From positions 950,501 to 1,014,500 of the forward strand of contig NZ_CP075187.1 of NCBI RefSeq assembly GCF_020510665.1: DNA of 64,000 bases, read 5' to 3'. The DNA comes from Dechloromonas denitrificans (lineage in GTDB: Bacteria > Pseudomonadota > Gammaproteobacteria > Burkholderiales > Rhodocyclaceae). This document shows positions 1 to 10,317 of this stretch, in pieces. How positions within the stretch are numbered: the stretch's first letter is position 1; each line of letters begins with the position of its first letter. The notes beneath the pieces are model-generated. The model had not been told where the DNA came from. It worked only from the letters and a program-made list of their open reading frames with translations, and searched no databases. The translations under genes were made by a program, and so were the position numbers.

Positions 1-526
<526 letters not shown>

Positions 527-1345
527 TTAACCGGCGTAGGTATGTTCCGGGCCGGGGTAGCTGCCATCCTTGATGGCGGTTACAGCGCGGGCGGCAGCAT
601 CGGCAATGCTGGTTGCGCCGTCCATGAAATTGCGGACAAACTTGGCTTTCTTGCCCGGCGGGATGTCGAAAGCGTCGTGCAGTACGGTGACCTGGCCAGA
701 AGTTTCCTTGCCGGCACCGATCCCAATGGTGATGATGTGCAGGCTGGCGGTGACGGCGGTAGCCAGTGCTGCCGGCACCGCCTCGATGACGATCATGGTT
801 GCACCGGCTTCCTGCAATGCCAGGGCGTCGTCCTTCAAGCGTTGCGCCGCTGCTTCGCCCTTGCCCTGCACCTTGTAGCCGCCCAGTGCGTGCACCGATT
901 GTGGTGTCAGGCCGATGTGGCCGCAAACCGGAATGCCGCGCTGTACGAGGAATGCCACGGTCGACGCCATTTCGCGGCCGCCTTCCAGCTTGACCATCTG
1001 GGCGCCGGCCGCCATCAGCGTTACGGCGTTGCGGAAGGCTTGTTCCGGCGATTCCTGGTAGCTGCCGAAAGGCATGTCGGCGATGATGAAGGCGCGGCTG
1101 GAACCGCGTTTGACCGCAGCCGTGTGATAGGCGATATCGCTGACCGTGACCGGCAACGTCGTGTCGTGCCCTTGAATGACATTGCCCAGCGAGTCGCCGA
1201 TCAGCAAGGTTTCAACGCCGGCATCATCGAGCAGACGGGCAAAGCTGGCGTCGTAGCAAGTGAACATGACGACCTTCTCGCCCGCCTGGTACAACTTGGC
1301 GAGATCGGCTTGGGTCAGGCGGCGGGTAATGGTTTGAGCGGACAT
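527..1345 (-). CDS. panB: 3-methyl-2-oxobutanoate hydroxymethyltransferase
   Basis: PanB transfers a hydroxymethyl group from 5,10-methylene-tetrahydrofolate to 2-oxoisovalerate to make ketopantoate, the first committed pantothenate step. At 272 residues it has the usual family length. The motif [17 protein letters not shown] (about 49-65) carries the Mg-binding Asp, and KLEGG and GHIGLTPQS are also present. It begins immediately after the stop codon of the DUF486 gene and is followed by panC, so ketopantoate and pantothenate synthesis are linked. folK, a folate gene supplying the same cofactor family, lies just upstream in the same run. Confidence 0.97.
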   Translation of the reverse strand: MSAQTITRRLTQADLAKLYQAGEKVVMFTCYDASFARLLDDAGVETLLIGDSLGNVIQGHDTTLPVTVSDIAYHTAAVKRGSSRAFIIADMPFGSYQESPEQAFRNAVTLMAAGAQMVKLEGGREMASTVAFLVQRGIPVCGHIGLTPQSVHALGGYKVQGKGEAAAQRLKDDALALQEAGATMIVIEAVPAALATAVTASLHIITIGIGAGKETSGQVTVLHDAFDIPPGKKAKFVRNFMDGATSIADAAARAVTAIKDGSYPGPEHTYAG

Positions 1346-1708
1346 TTATGAACGGAAAACGAAATAGACGGCGCCAAGGATACACAGGGCCGCCCATAAA
1401 TAGTCAAGCTTGAGCGGTTGATCCATGTAGAAAACGACAAAAGGGACGAAAACCGCAAGCGTGATCACCTCCTGCAGGATTTTCAGTTGGCCGAGATCAA
1501 GCTCGCTGTGGCCGATACGGTTGGCCGGTACCTGCAGCAGGTATTCGAACAGTGCGATGCCCCAGGAGGCCAGGGCCGCGATCCACCATGGCTTGTCGTT
1601 CAGGTTCTTGAGGTGCGAGTACCAGGCGAAAGTCATGAAGACATTCGATAGCGCCAGCAGCACCACGGTCTGCCAGAGCACCGGGATGTTGAAACCGAAC
1701 AGGTTCAC
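1346..1708 (-). CDS. DUF486 (DMT-superfamily-like) small membrane protein
   Basis: A 120-residue very hydrophobic protein with four predicted membrane segments (about 8-28, 42-60, 75-95 and 101-118). Sequence and length fit the DUF486 family, a single-unit relative of the drug/metabolite transporter fold; its substrate is unknown. The start is a GTG inside the GTGA overlap with the folK stop codon, and its own stop abuts the panB start, so it is translated as part of the pcnB-folK-panB-panC run. Its position hints at a role connected with folate or pantothenate metabolism, but nothing in the sequence proves that. Confidence 0.8.
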   Translation of the reverse strand: MNLFGFNIPVLWQTVVLLALSNVFMTFAWYSHLKNLNDKPWWIAALASWGIALFEYLLQVPANRIGHSELDLGQLKILQEVITLAVFVPFVVFYMDQPLKLDYLWAALCILGAVYFVFRS

Positions 1709-2181
1709 AGCCGGGTACAGCCCTGATTGGCGACGGCGGGCAGCCAGGCGGAAATCGGGCCGCGCCGTGGCAGTTGCAGGTTGGGTGCGATTTCGGCCAG
1801 CGGTTGAAGGACGAATGCCCTGAGATGCAGGCGCGGGTGTGGCAGGATCAGGCGTGGCAGGTCGATTTCGAGGTCGTTGTAGAGCAGGACGTCAAGATCG
1901 AGGGTGCGCGGGCCGTTGCGTTCGGCCCGGATGCGACCGAAGCGTTGTTCGAGGTCGAGCAGCGCATCGAGCAGGGCTTCGGGCGCCAAGGTCGTTTCGA
2001 GTGCGGCAACGGCATTGATGAAATCAGGCTGTTCGGTAATCCCGACCGGTGCCGTTCGGTATAGCGAGGAGCAATGTACGACACGGCTTTCCGGCAGGTT
2101 GGCCAGGGCGCCGAAGGCCGCACGCACGGTACTGGCCGGGTCGCCAAGATTGGCACCGAGCGCGACGTAGGCCAGATTCAT
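1705..2181 (-). CDS. folK: 2-amino-4-hydroxy-6-hydroxymethyldihydropteridine pyrophosphokinase
   Basis: HPPK transfers pyrophosphate from ATP to 6-hydroxymethyl-dihydropterin in folate synthesis. The 158-residue protein has the N-terminal YVALGANLGD motif and the HPPK signature GPRTLDLDVLLYND near residues 90-103, followed by LPHPRLHLRAFVLQPL. It overlaps pcnB upstream by ATGA (4 bases) and the DUF486 gene downstream by GTGA, so translation is probably coupled along the operon. The pcnB-folK linkage is long known in proteobacteria. Confidence 0.97.
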   Translation of the reverse strand: MNLAYVALGANLGDPASTVRAAFGALANLPESRVVHCSSLYRTAPVGITEQPDFINAVAALETTLAPEALLDALLDLEQRFGRIRAERNGPRTLDLDVLLYNDLEIDLPRLILPHPRLHLRAFVLQPLAEIAPNLQLPRRGPISAWLPAVANQGCTRL

Positions 2182-3521
2182 TCGGTGTTGCCGTGGTCGA
2201 CGTTGCTGGCGGCCGGTTTTTTGCGGCGCCGGCGTTTTTTCTTGTCGCCCGGTTGTTCAGGCATCAGCATTTCGGCCCGCTCATCGCCATCGACACTCTG
2301 GAAGAGCGTCCACCAGTCGGCCACTTCGCGGTCGATCTCGCCGGATTCGGCGCGCAGTACGAGAAAGTCGTAACCGGCGCGGAAGCGTGGCTGTTCGAGC
2401 AGGGCGTAAGGGCGCTTGCCGGCACGCTGTTCGAAGCGTGGCTGCAGGGCCCAGATATCCTTGATGTCGCCGGCGATACGGCGGGTGATCGCCAATTTTT
2501 CGCCCTGCACGCTGAGCACGTCGTCCATGGCTTCGTAGAGTGCCGGGGTTTTTGGGGCACCCTTGGTCTTGATCTTTTCCCAGTTGGCCAACACTTCGTG
2601 CCAGAGCAGGGTGGCGAACAGGAAGCTGGGTGAAATTCCCTTGTTCTTGCGCACGCGGTCGTCGGTGTTGGCCAGCGAGAGCATGACGAACTTTTCGCCC
2701 ATCGGTTGTTCGAGAATGACGTCGAGCAGTGGCAACAGGCCGTGATGCAGACCTTCGTTACGCAACTGGGTGATGCATTTGACCGAGTGCCCGGAAGTCA
2801 GCAGCTTGAGCATTTCGTCGAACAGGCGGGCCGCCGGCACATTTTCGAGCAGGCCGGCCATTTCGCGGATCGGTTTCCTCGCTTCCGGATCGATCGTGAG
2901 TCCGAGTTTTGCCGCGAGGCGCACGGCGCGCAGCATGCGCACCGGATCTTCGCGGTAGCGGGTGCGCGGTTCGCCGATCATGCGCAGGGTTTTCTGCTTG
3001 AGATCGCCGACACCACGGTGATAGTCGATCACCGCTTCACTGGCCGGGTCGTAATACAGCGCATTGGCGGTAAAGTCGCGGCGCTCGGCGTCTTCGGCAT
3101 GCGAACCGAAAACGTTGTCGTGCAACACGCGGCCATGTGCGTCGGTTTTGGTTTTTTCGTCCAGCGTGCCGCGGAAGGTGGTGACCTCCAGCGTCTCCTG
3201 GCCCATCATCACGTGCACGATCTGGAAGCGGCGGCCGATGATGCGGGCGCGGCGGAAATGGCGACGAACCTCTTCCGGCGTGGCATCGGTGGCGATGTCG
3301 AAGTCCTTCGGATCGGCGCCGATCAGCAGGTCGCGCACGGCACCGCCGACGACATAAGCCTTGTGGCCGTGCTGCTGCAGGGTTTCGCAGACACGCCGGC
3401 TACCCGAACTGATACGGTCGCGGGTAATGCCGTGGGTGGAAACAGGAATGATGGCGGGCTCGTTGTGGCCTGCCTTGGGCTTTTTGCCGCCAAGGACGCG
3501 GGAAATGAATTTGCGGATCAC
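2178..3521 (-). CDS. pcnB: Poly(A) polymerase I
   Basis: PcnB adds 3' poly(A) tails to RNA, promoting decay by PNPase and RNase II and affecting plasmid-copy antisense RNAs. It is 447 residues and starts with GTG. The nucleotidyltransferase core is visible (VVGGAVRDLLIG near 55-66 and the acidic pair in DFDIATDATPEEV), followed by the RNA-binding head RMLRAVRLAAKLG. The C-terminus is Lys/Arg rich (KKKRRRRKKP), typical of PAP I rather than of the CCA-adding enzyme. It heads the folK-panB-panC group, and 83 bases separate it from the upstream channel gene. Confidence 0.93.
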   Translation of the reverse strand: MIRKFISRVLGGKKPKAGHNEPAIIPVSTHGITRDRISSGSRRVCETLQQHGHKAYVVGGAVRDLLIGADPKDFDIATDATPEEVRRHFRRARIIGRRFQIVHVMMGQETLEVTTFRGTLDEKTKTDAHGRVLHDNVFGSHAEDAERRDFTANALYYDPASEAVIDYHRGVGDLKQKTLRMIGEPRTRYREDPVRMLRAVRLAAKLGLTIDPEARKPIREMAGLLENVPAARLFDEMLKLLTSGHSVKCITQLRNEGLHHGLLPLLDVILEQPMGEKFVMLSLANTDDRVRKNKGISPSFLFATLLWHEVLANWEKIKTKGAPKTPALYEAMDDVLSVQGEKLAITRRIAGDIKDIWALQPRFEQRAGKRPYALLEQPRFRAGYDFLVLRAESGEIDREVADWWTLFQSVDGDERAEMLMPEQPGDKKKRRRRKKPAASNVDHGNTE

Positions 3522-3604
3522 GAATTACCGTTCAGTGAGCGCTTGCTGCGCTGCGGAAAAGAAGGAATTCTACCGCAAAGCGATGATTTTCCATTGGATT
3601 GGCC

Positions 3605-5128
3605 TCAGTCGAGCCCAAAGAACTCGCGTATTTTCTTGCCGATTGCGGCACTGCCGGGGACTTTTTGCTGGGTTTCGTTGCGTCCCTGGTGGTAACCCTG
3701 TTCGAGTTCCGCAAAGCGCTGGAGGCGCGCTTCGAGGATGCCGGACAGGCTGTCGGCCAGTGCCGGACGTTGCCGGATGATCTCCTGAAAGCCTTCCTTG
3801 TCCAGGCGATAGGCTTCGACATTGCTGGTCGCGATGACCGTTGCCCGGCGCGGTGCGCCGGTCATCAGGCCGATTTCGCCGAAGACGCTGCCCGGGCCGC
3901 GTTTTTCGAGCAGGCGACGGGGGCCTTCCGGCGGTTGCCACCAGGCTTCGGCTTCGCCATTGACAATGATGTACAGCCAGTGGGCGATGGCGCCCTGGCG
4001 GGTCAGGATGTCGCCGGGTGCGAAAGGCGCATTGATCAGGTGCTCGGCGAGGTGCTGTTTCTCGTTGTCGTCGAGACGGGCGAACAGTTCGATCGAGTTG
4101 ATGGCCTGAAGCCGGCGCTTGAGCTCGCGGTTTTGTACATCTTCACGGTGCGCGGCGCCTTCCTCGACGAGGTGGATGGTGTGGTCATCAGTGGCGAGGC
4201 GAATGCCGTTGCGCTGCAGTGTGGCCAGGATGTGCGTGCGCACGTCGGAGTCGGTCGGGTCATCCAACTGCGGATTCTGCAGCCAGTAGCGGAGCACGTA
4301 GTGAGCATAGCCGGGACCGAAATTGAGCAGGACGCAACTCGGTGCGGGTGTGCCGGCAACATTGGAAATGGTCGCGGCTGAAATGTCGGCTTCGATCATC
4401 TGCACGATGCGCCCGGGCGATACGGCGAGGTCGACGTTGAAGTCGATGCTGCGCCGCCAGACCGGATTGGCACTGTGCTTGTCGCAAATTACGTAGTAGC
4501 GCCCCTTCATCAACTGGCTGTTCGGGACGATGGCTTTTTCGCCGCTGCGGGTGAGCAGTGCCGTATAGCGCCACTGGATGTCGGTCACCTGGCCTGAAAG
4601 ATCGTCGATCTTGATCCAATCGCCGATTTCCAGCGAATTGTCCATCTGCAGCGCCAGACCGCCAAGCAGGTTGCCCAGCGTGTCCTGCATCGATATCGCC
4701 AGCACGGCGGTCAGGATGGCCGAGGTGGCGAACAGGTGCGTCAATTCGACGCCGGCCTGGTTGAGGCGGAAGAAGCCCCAGCCGATGTAGCCGATGATGA
4801 CCAGGATGTCAGCCAGGATGCCGGCGATGTGGATGTGGATGCGCGGCAGGGCGACGTTGAACAGGGCCAGGCCGGCAAAACGGATGACCGCCAGGCCTTC
4901 GCCGAATACGGTCATCTGGCGCAGCCAGCTGGCGGCCGCCGTCATGTTGTGGTCGGCGAGCAGAATCCCGGCCAGCAGATCGCCGCACAGGCAGGCAGCG
5001 TAAAAGACACTGGTGTTGATCAGCGAGCGGCGTAGCGGTTTCAGCGGCTGCCAGATGAACAGCAGCAACAGCGCCAGTGCCACGAAGCTGAGCGGTGCCT
5101 CGTGGCTGAACAAGGGGATGCGCAGCAT
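3605..5128 (-). CDS. MscS-family mechanosensitive channel with C-terminal cyclic-nucleotide-binding domain
   Basis: A 507-residue inner-membrane protein starting MLRIPLFS at 5128. The start was chosen because it overlaps the preceding HAD stop as TGATG and because upstream codons in this frame lack hydrophobic character. Several membrane helices cover about 10-160, followed by the MscS pore/beta domain (MQDTLGNLLGGLALQMD and IGDWIKIDDLSGQVTDI). A cyclic-nucleotide-binding fold at about 350-470 shows FGEIGLMTGAPRRATV, keeping the Glu and Arg that contact the phosphate-ribose in CRP/CNG proteins. This is the bCNG-type architecture; such channels can be ligand-gated and are often poorly mechanosensitive. 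The ligand is not deducible. Confidence 0.85.
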   Translation of the reverse strand: MLRIPLFSHEAPLSFVALALLLLFIWQPLKPLRRSLINTSVFYAACLCGDLLAGILLADHNMTAAASWLRQMTVFGEGLAVIRFAGLALFNVALPRIHIHIAGILADILVIIGYIGWGFFRLNQAGVELTHLFATSAILTAVLAISMQDTLGNLLGGLALQMDNSLEIGDWIKIDDLSGQVTDIQWRYTALLTRSGEKAIVPNSQLMKGRYYVICDKHSANPVWRRSIDFNVDLAVSPGRIVQMIEADISAATISNVAGTPAPSCVLLNFGPGYAHYVLRYWLQNPQLDDPTDSDVRTHILATLQRNGIRLATDDHTIHLVEEGAAHREDVQNRELKRRLQAINSIELFARLDDNEKQHLAEHLINAPFAPGDILTRQGAIAHWLYIIVNGEAEAWWQPPEGPRRLLEKRGPGSVFGEIGLMTGAPRRATVIATSNVEAYRLDKEGFQEIIRQRPALADSLSGILEARLQRFAELEQGYHQGRNETQQKVPGSAAIGKKIREFFGLD

Positions 5129-5802
5129 CAGGCGTTGCGCAGGCTGAGGGAAATCCAGTCGTGTGCGTCGGCGTGAGCCTGCAGTTTTTCGTCGGCATCG
5201 ACCGCGACCGGCGTCTTGACCTTGCCCATCAGCGGCAAATCGTTGTGCGAATCGCTGTAGAAAAAGCTGTCTTCGAAGCTGCCCCACCACAGGCCGAGCG
5301 ATTCGAGCCAGGCTTCGACGCGGACGATCTTGCCTTCGCGGAAGGATGGCACGCCGCTCGGGGCCCCGGTAAACGTGCCACTTTGCACGTCGACCGCGGG
5401 AATCGTGCCGATCAGGTGCGGAATGCCGAAAGCGCGGCCAATCGCACCGGTGACGAAAGTGTTGGTGGCGGTGACGATGGCGCACAGGTCGCCGTTGTCG
5501 AGGTGCTGGCGCACGATATCGAGTGCCTCGGTGCTGATGATCGGGCGGATGTGTTTTTCCATGTACTCGGCGTGCCAGGCATCGAGTTCGGCGCGGCTGT
5601 GGCGGGCGAGCGGGGCGAGCTGGAAGGCGAGGAACTCATGGATGTCGAGCGTGCCGGCCTTGTATTGCTCGTAGAACTGGACATTCTTGGCTTCCTGGAT
5701 TTCGCGGTCGACGACGCCCTTGCTGATCAAAAACTGTGCCCATTCAAAGTCCGAGTCGCCGGAGAGCAAGGTGTTGTCGAGGTCAAAGAGAGCGAGATTC
5801 AT
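5128..5802 (-). CDS. HAD-IB family phosphatase (SerB/CicA-like)
   Basis: A 224-residue cytoplasmic hydrolase with HAD motif I FDLDNTLL at 6-13 (nucleophile Asp and acid/base Asp), motif II Thr in AIVTATN near 110, and motif III/IV in FFYSDSHNDLPLM near 185. The helical cap between motifs I and II is the IB type seen in SerB and related phosphatases. It overlaps hda by TGATG and the channel gene by TGATG. Related genes next to hda in betaproteobacteria are annotated only as HAD-IB hydrolases; histidinol-phosphate or phosphoserine phosphatase are possibilities, not conclusions. Confidence 0.85.
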   Translation of the reverse strand: MNLALFDLDNTLLSGDSDFEWAQFLISKGVVDREIQEAKNVQFYEQYKAGTLDIHEFLAFQLAPLARHSRAELDAWHAEYMEKHIRPIISTEALDIVRQHLDNGDLCAIVTATNTFVTGAIGRAFGIPHLIGTIPAVDVQSGTFTGAPSGVPSFREGKIVRVEAWLESLGLWWGSFEDSFFYSDSHNDLPLMGKVKTPVAVDADEKLQAHADAHDWISLSLRNA

Positions 5803-6452
5803 CAGGCGGTTTCCATGTTGAGCAGTTCGCGCAGCAGCGGCAGCGTGACCGGGCGTTTTTGTTCGAGCGTGTATTGATCAAGTGCGACGACCAGCATCGA
5901 CAGCGTGCGCATGTCGCGCGGTGCGTGGCGCAGCAGGTAATTGATTGCTTCCGGCGAGAGCTTGAGGGCGCGTTCGCGCGCCTGGGCGGCGATGGCTTCG
6001 GCTTTCTCGGCGTCGGTCAGGGGTTGCAGGCGGTAGATCAGGCCCGAGCCGAGGCGGGTCCGCAGGTCTTCGCGCAAGGCAAGATGGGCCGGCGGCTGGG
6101 TTGCTGCGGTCAACAGCTGTCCACCGGCCAATTTGATCTGGTTGAACAGTGCGAACAAGGCAATCTGGCCGTCGGCATTGAGCAGGTCGACATTGTCGAT
6201 AGCCAGTTGATCGCTGGCGGTGACGCCGCTCAGGCCGGGATTGAGTCCGGCGTCGATCAGGCTGAAGCCGCTGGCCAGCAACAGGTGCGAGCGACCGCAG
6301 CCGGATTCGCCGTAGAGGCAGAACGATGTTGCGCTCAGCCCGCCGGCCAGCCATTCGGTGAATGCTGCGACCGTTTCTGCATTGCAGCCGGCGACGAAGT
6401 TGTCCAGCGTCGGGGGGCTTTCTGGCAGCAAATCGAGAATCAGCTGGCGCAT
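5802..6452 (-). CDS. hda: DnaA regulatory inactivator Hda
   Basis: Hda, with the beta clamp, stimulates ATP hydrolysis by DnaA after initiation and so prevents over-replication. The protein is DnaA-domain-III-like: P-loop GESGCGRSH near 45-53, Walker B LAIDNVDLL near 82, and an arginine-rich helix near RLGSGLIYRL. The start MRQLILDLLPESP at 6452 matches the family's N-terminal clamp-binding peptide (Q-L-x-L-D-L). An in-frame ATG 13 codons upstream is possible but adds an atypical extension. The stop overlaps the HAD start as TGATG. Confidence 0.9.
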   Translation of the reverse strand: MRQLILDLLPESPPTLDNFVAGCNAETVAAFTEWLAGGLSATSFCLYGESGCGRSHLLLASGFSLIDAGLNPGLSGVTASDQLAIDNVDLLNADGQIALFALFNQIKLAGGQLLTAATQPPAHLALREDLRTRLGSGLIYRLQPLTDAEKAEAIAAQARERALKLSPEAINYLLRHAPRDMRTLSMLVVALDQYTLEQKRPVTLPLLRELLNMETA

Positions 6453-6583
6453 CGGAGCATTGGAACGAAACAGGGGGAGCGATTTTAGCATTTGTCCTGC
6501 ATCCGGCCCGGCCTTCTCGACCCGGAATAAATCGGTCGGCGGGTGTCTGTCCGGTCAAGAGGTTGGGTTGATCGTTTGCAATA

Positions 6584-6604
6584 TACTGTATAAAGTACTG
6601 TATA
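6584..6604. repeat. Tandem direct repeats of TACTGTATA in the SRAP promoter region
   Basis: Two perfect copies of the 9-mer TACTGTATA (6584-6592 and 6596-6604) lie 12 bases apart, just upstream of the SRAP ribosome-binding site. The 9-mer equals one half of the E. coli-type LexA consensus, but the second copy is direct rather than inverted, so no canonical CTGT-N8-ACAG box exists. The stretch also overlaps plausible -35/-10 elements (TTGCAA, 17 bases, TGTATA). Confidence 0.6.
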
Positions 6605-6625
6605 TCGTAACGCGGGAGGTACTTC

Positions 6626-7273
6626 ATGTGTGGTCGCTACGAGCTCAAGGCGAGCACCAGGGATCTGCTCAGGTATTGCCGCGATCTGGATCTGCCCAGG
6701 CGCGATCTGCCCTATGGCGACGAAATGCGGCCGGCTGCACCGGTGCTGATGCTGGCTCGCCAGGCCGAAGGCCATGTTGCACGCCGGGCGCGTTGGGGGC
6801 TGGTCGGCAGTTTTCTGAATGCCGAACCGCTGCGCCCGCCGAGTACCTTGTGTGCCGAGGGGCTGGTTGCCAAGCCTTTTTATAGCAAGACCTTGCAAAA
6901 AAACCGCTGCCTGATGCCGGCGACGGCATTTTTTGAATGGCAGATGCTGGCCGATGGTCACCGGCAGCAAGTTCGTTTCAGTTCGGCGAGCGGCAAGGCG
7001 CTGATGTTTGCCGGGGTGTTTGATCACCATCCGCAGGCTGGAACGACCTGTGCCATGGTGACTACGCCGGCCGATGCGGTGGTCGGGGCGGTGCATGGCC
7101 GGATGCCCCTGATCCTCAATGCGCAGGAAAGTGCCTTCTGGCTCGGTGCTTATCCTGATTTTCCAGCCGAAGCTTTTGCGGCGCTGCTGGAGAATCCTTC
7201 GTCTTGCGAGTTGAAAGCCGAAGTGGTGAGCCAGGCGGATATTTCACCCCAGCTCCCTCTGTCTTTCGGCTAG
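6626..7273 (+). CDS. SRAP (SOS response-associated peptidase / HMCES-YedK) domain protein
   Basis: SRAP proteins shield abasic sites in single-stranded DNA by forming a thiazolidine crosslink through Cys2. This 215-residue protein begins MCGRYE with the required Cys2 after Met removal, has the catalytic Glu in FFEW (about 104) and the His in VHGRMP (about 154). Compared with E. coli YedK, the Asn of the INAR motif aligns with Thr (STLCAE) and the Arg with Cys, so two conserved active-site or DNA-contact residues are missing. A good GGGAGG ribosome-binding site precedes the ATG. It stands alone, divergent from hda and convergent with tyrS. Confidence 0.88.
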   Translation: MCGRYELKASTRDLLRYCRDLDLPRRDLPYGDEMRPAAPVLMLARQAEGHVARRARWGLVGSFLNAEPLRPPSTLCAEGLVAKPFYSKTLQKNRCLMPATAFFEWQMLADGHRQQVRFSSASGKALMFAGVFDHHPQAGTTCAMVTTPADAVVGAVHGRMPLILNAQESAFWLGAYPDFPAEAFAALLENPSSCELKAEVVSQADISPQLPLSFG

Positions 7274-7302
7274 CGGAGAGGTGCCTCTGGCTGCCTCCCC
7301 GC
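7273..7302. terminator. Possible bidirectional hairpin between SRAP gene and tyrS
   Basis: GCGGAGAGG (7273-7281) can pair with CCTCCCCGC (7294-7302) with one A-C mismatch around a 12-base loop, in the 41-base gap between two convergent genes. There is no U-tract, so termination efficiency is uncertain. Confidence 0.35.
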
Positions 7303-7314
7303 ATTCGGAACCGG

Positions 7315-8589
<1,275 letters not shown>

Positions 8590-8787
8590 GGCAAAACTCT
8601 CCACTGGGTGGGCGCCGGATGGATAAAAGTGGCGCCGGAAATTCGGACCCGCGATTTTAGCAGAGCCTGCCGCGGTCGACCGGAGTCCGGCGCATGATTT
8701 CGGGGTGCGGCTTGAGCGACAGGGCGAAGGGCTGGGCAGAATTGGTCGGCTGTTGACGCCGGGCTGGTCGATCCTGGGTTTTGCGTC

Positions 8788-10317
8788 CTACAAAAGATCG
8801 AGGTGCTTGCGGATCTCGCTCGCCTTATCCTGCGCGGCCTGCAAATCGGTGGGCCGCATTTTGGCCAGTTGGCGATAAACCATGCCCAGCCTTGGGTTAC
8901 CCGCCAACCGTTCGCCATTGCGGGCAAAAAAATCCCAGTACAACGCATTGAACGGGCAGGCCCGCTCGCCAAGTCGTGCCTTCTTGTCGTAATGGCAGCC
9001 CTTGCAATAATCGCTCATCCGGTCGATGTAGGCAGCGCTCGACACGTAGGGCTTGGTCGCCAGTTGGCCGCCGTCGGAAAACTGGCTCATGCCGACCGTG
9101 TTGGGCAGCTCGACCCATTCGAAGGCATCGATATAAACACCGAGATACCAGCCATGCACCGCCGCCGGATTGAGCCCGGCGAGTAGTGCAAAGTTGCCGA
9201 TCACCATCAGGCGCTGAATGTGATGGGCATAGGCATGTTCGAGCGACTGGCCGATGGCCTGCGCCAGGCAGCGCATTCTGGTGTTTCCGGTCCAGAACCA
9301 TGCGGGCAGCGGCTGCCGGTGATCAAAATAATTTTGTGTTTCGTAACCGGGCATATTGGCCCAGTACACGCCGCGCACGTATTCGCGCCAGCCGAGAATC
9401 TGGCGGATGAAACCTTCCGCTGCGGCCAGCGGCACGTCGCCTGATTCGTAGGCTTCCGCCGCCCGGGCAACGACTTCGCGCGGATTGAGCATCTTGGTGT
9501 TGAGCGCGAAGGAGAGCAGCGAGTGGAACAGGCGCCAGGCACGAATCGTCAGCGCGTCCTGGAAATCGCCGAAATGTGGCAGTGCCTCGGCGATGAAATC
9601 ATCGAGTTGCTGCAAAGCTTCGTCCCGGTTCAGCGGCCAGCGAAAGCGTTTGGCATTCGGCTCGCCAAAGCTGGCCACGCCGGCCTTTTCGATGCTCTGC
9701 CAGAGCGCCGAATGATCATGCTCACCGCGCCAGTCGGTCGGTTCACGCGGTAGGCCGGGCCAGGGCTTGCGGTTGTCGTGATCGAAATTCCATTGGCCGC
9801 CGAGCGGCTTGCCGGGGCCGGCCATCAACACGCCATGCCGCATCCGCATCTGGCGGTAGAAATGCTCCATCAACCATTGCTTGCGTCCGGCAAAAAGCTG
9901 GGCGGCTTCGTCGCGCCGGGTGTGGAAATGTTCGCTATCGACCCTCCGGGCGGGGATGGCGAGTTGGGCCGCATAGTCGGCCAGTTGTCGGTCAAGCCGC
10001 CATTCGTCCGGTGCCTGATACTCGAAGGTGCTGGCCGTATATTGGGCGATCAGCGCATCCAGATTGGCCGGCAGCGATTGGTGGTTGGCCGGGTCGTCAA
10101 TCGCCAGGTAATGCACGCGATGGCCGGCTTCGCCAAGTTGCCGGGCGAAGTCGCGCATGGCGGCGAAAATGGCGATGATCTTCTGAGCGTGGTGCAGGAC
10201 GTAGTCAGTTTCCTGGCGGATTTCCATCAGCACGTAAACGGCGTGCGCATCGGGGGCCGAGAACCAGCTATGTGCCGGGTTGAGCTGGTCGCCAAGGATC
10301 AGGCGCAGCGTGCTCAT
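8788..10317 (-). CDS. phrB: FeS bacterial cryptochrome/photolyase ((6-4) photolyase type, DPRP family)
   Basis: This protein is predicted to repair UV (6-4) photoproducts with FAD and blue light, and carries a [4Fe-4S] cluster. It is 509 residues from the ATG at 10317, which overlaps the DUF2256 stop as ATGA. With this start the four cluster cysteines fall at 350, 438, 441 and 454 (motif DYCKGCHYDKKARLGERACP), which coincide with the positions I recall for Agrobacterium PhrB. The N-terminal LRLILGDQLN is typical of DPRP proteins. It is apparently in one operon with the lipocalin and DUF2256 genes. Repair versus photoreceptor function cannot be separated from sequence alone. Confidence 0.9.
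   Translation of the reverse strand: MSTLRLILGDQLNPAHSWFSAPDAHAVYVLMEIRQETDYVLHHAQKIIAIFAAMRDFARQLGEAGHRVHYLAIDDPANHQSLPANLDALIAQYTASTFEYQAPDEWRLDRQLADYAAQLAIPARRVDSEHFHTRRDEAAQLFAGRKQWLMEHFYRQMRMRHGVLMAGPGKPLGGQWNFDHDNRKPWPGLPREPTDWRGEHDHSALWQSIEKAGVASFGEPNAKRFRWPLNRDEALQQLDDFIAEALPHFGDFQDALTIRAWRLFHSLLSFALNTKMLNPREVVARAAEAYESGDVPLAAAEGFIRQILGWREYVRGVYWANMPGYETQNYFDHRQPLPAWFWTGNTRMRCLAQAIGQSLEHAYAHHIQRLMVIGNFALLAGLNPAAVHGWYLGVYIDAFEWVELPNTVGMSQFSDGGQLATKPYVSSAAYIDRMSDYCKGCHYDKKARLGERACPFNALYWDFFARNGERLAGNPRLGMVYRQLAKMRPTDLQAAQDKASEIRKHLDLL

Noticed and set aside
6581..6606. Canonical LexA SOS box upstream of the SRAP gene.
   Set aside because: The second half-site is in direct orientation, so CTGT-N8-ACAG is absent. 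Kept only as a tandem repeat observation.
8590..8787. A T-box or other leader before tyrS.
   Set aside because: No specifier or antiterminator structure recognised; the region holds only the tyrS ribosome-binding site and untranslated sequence.
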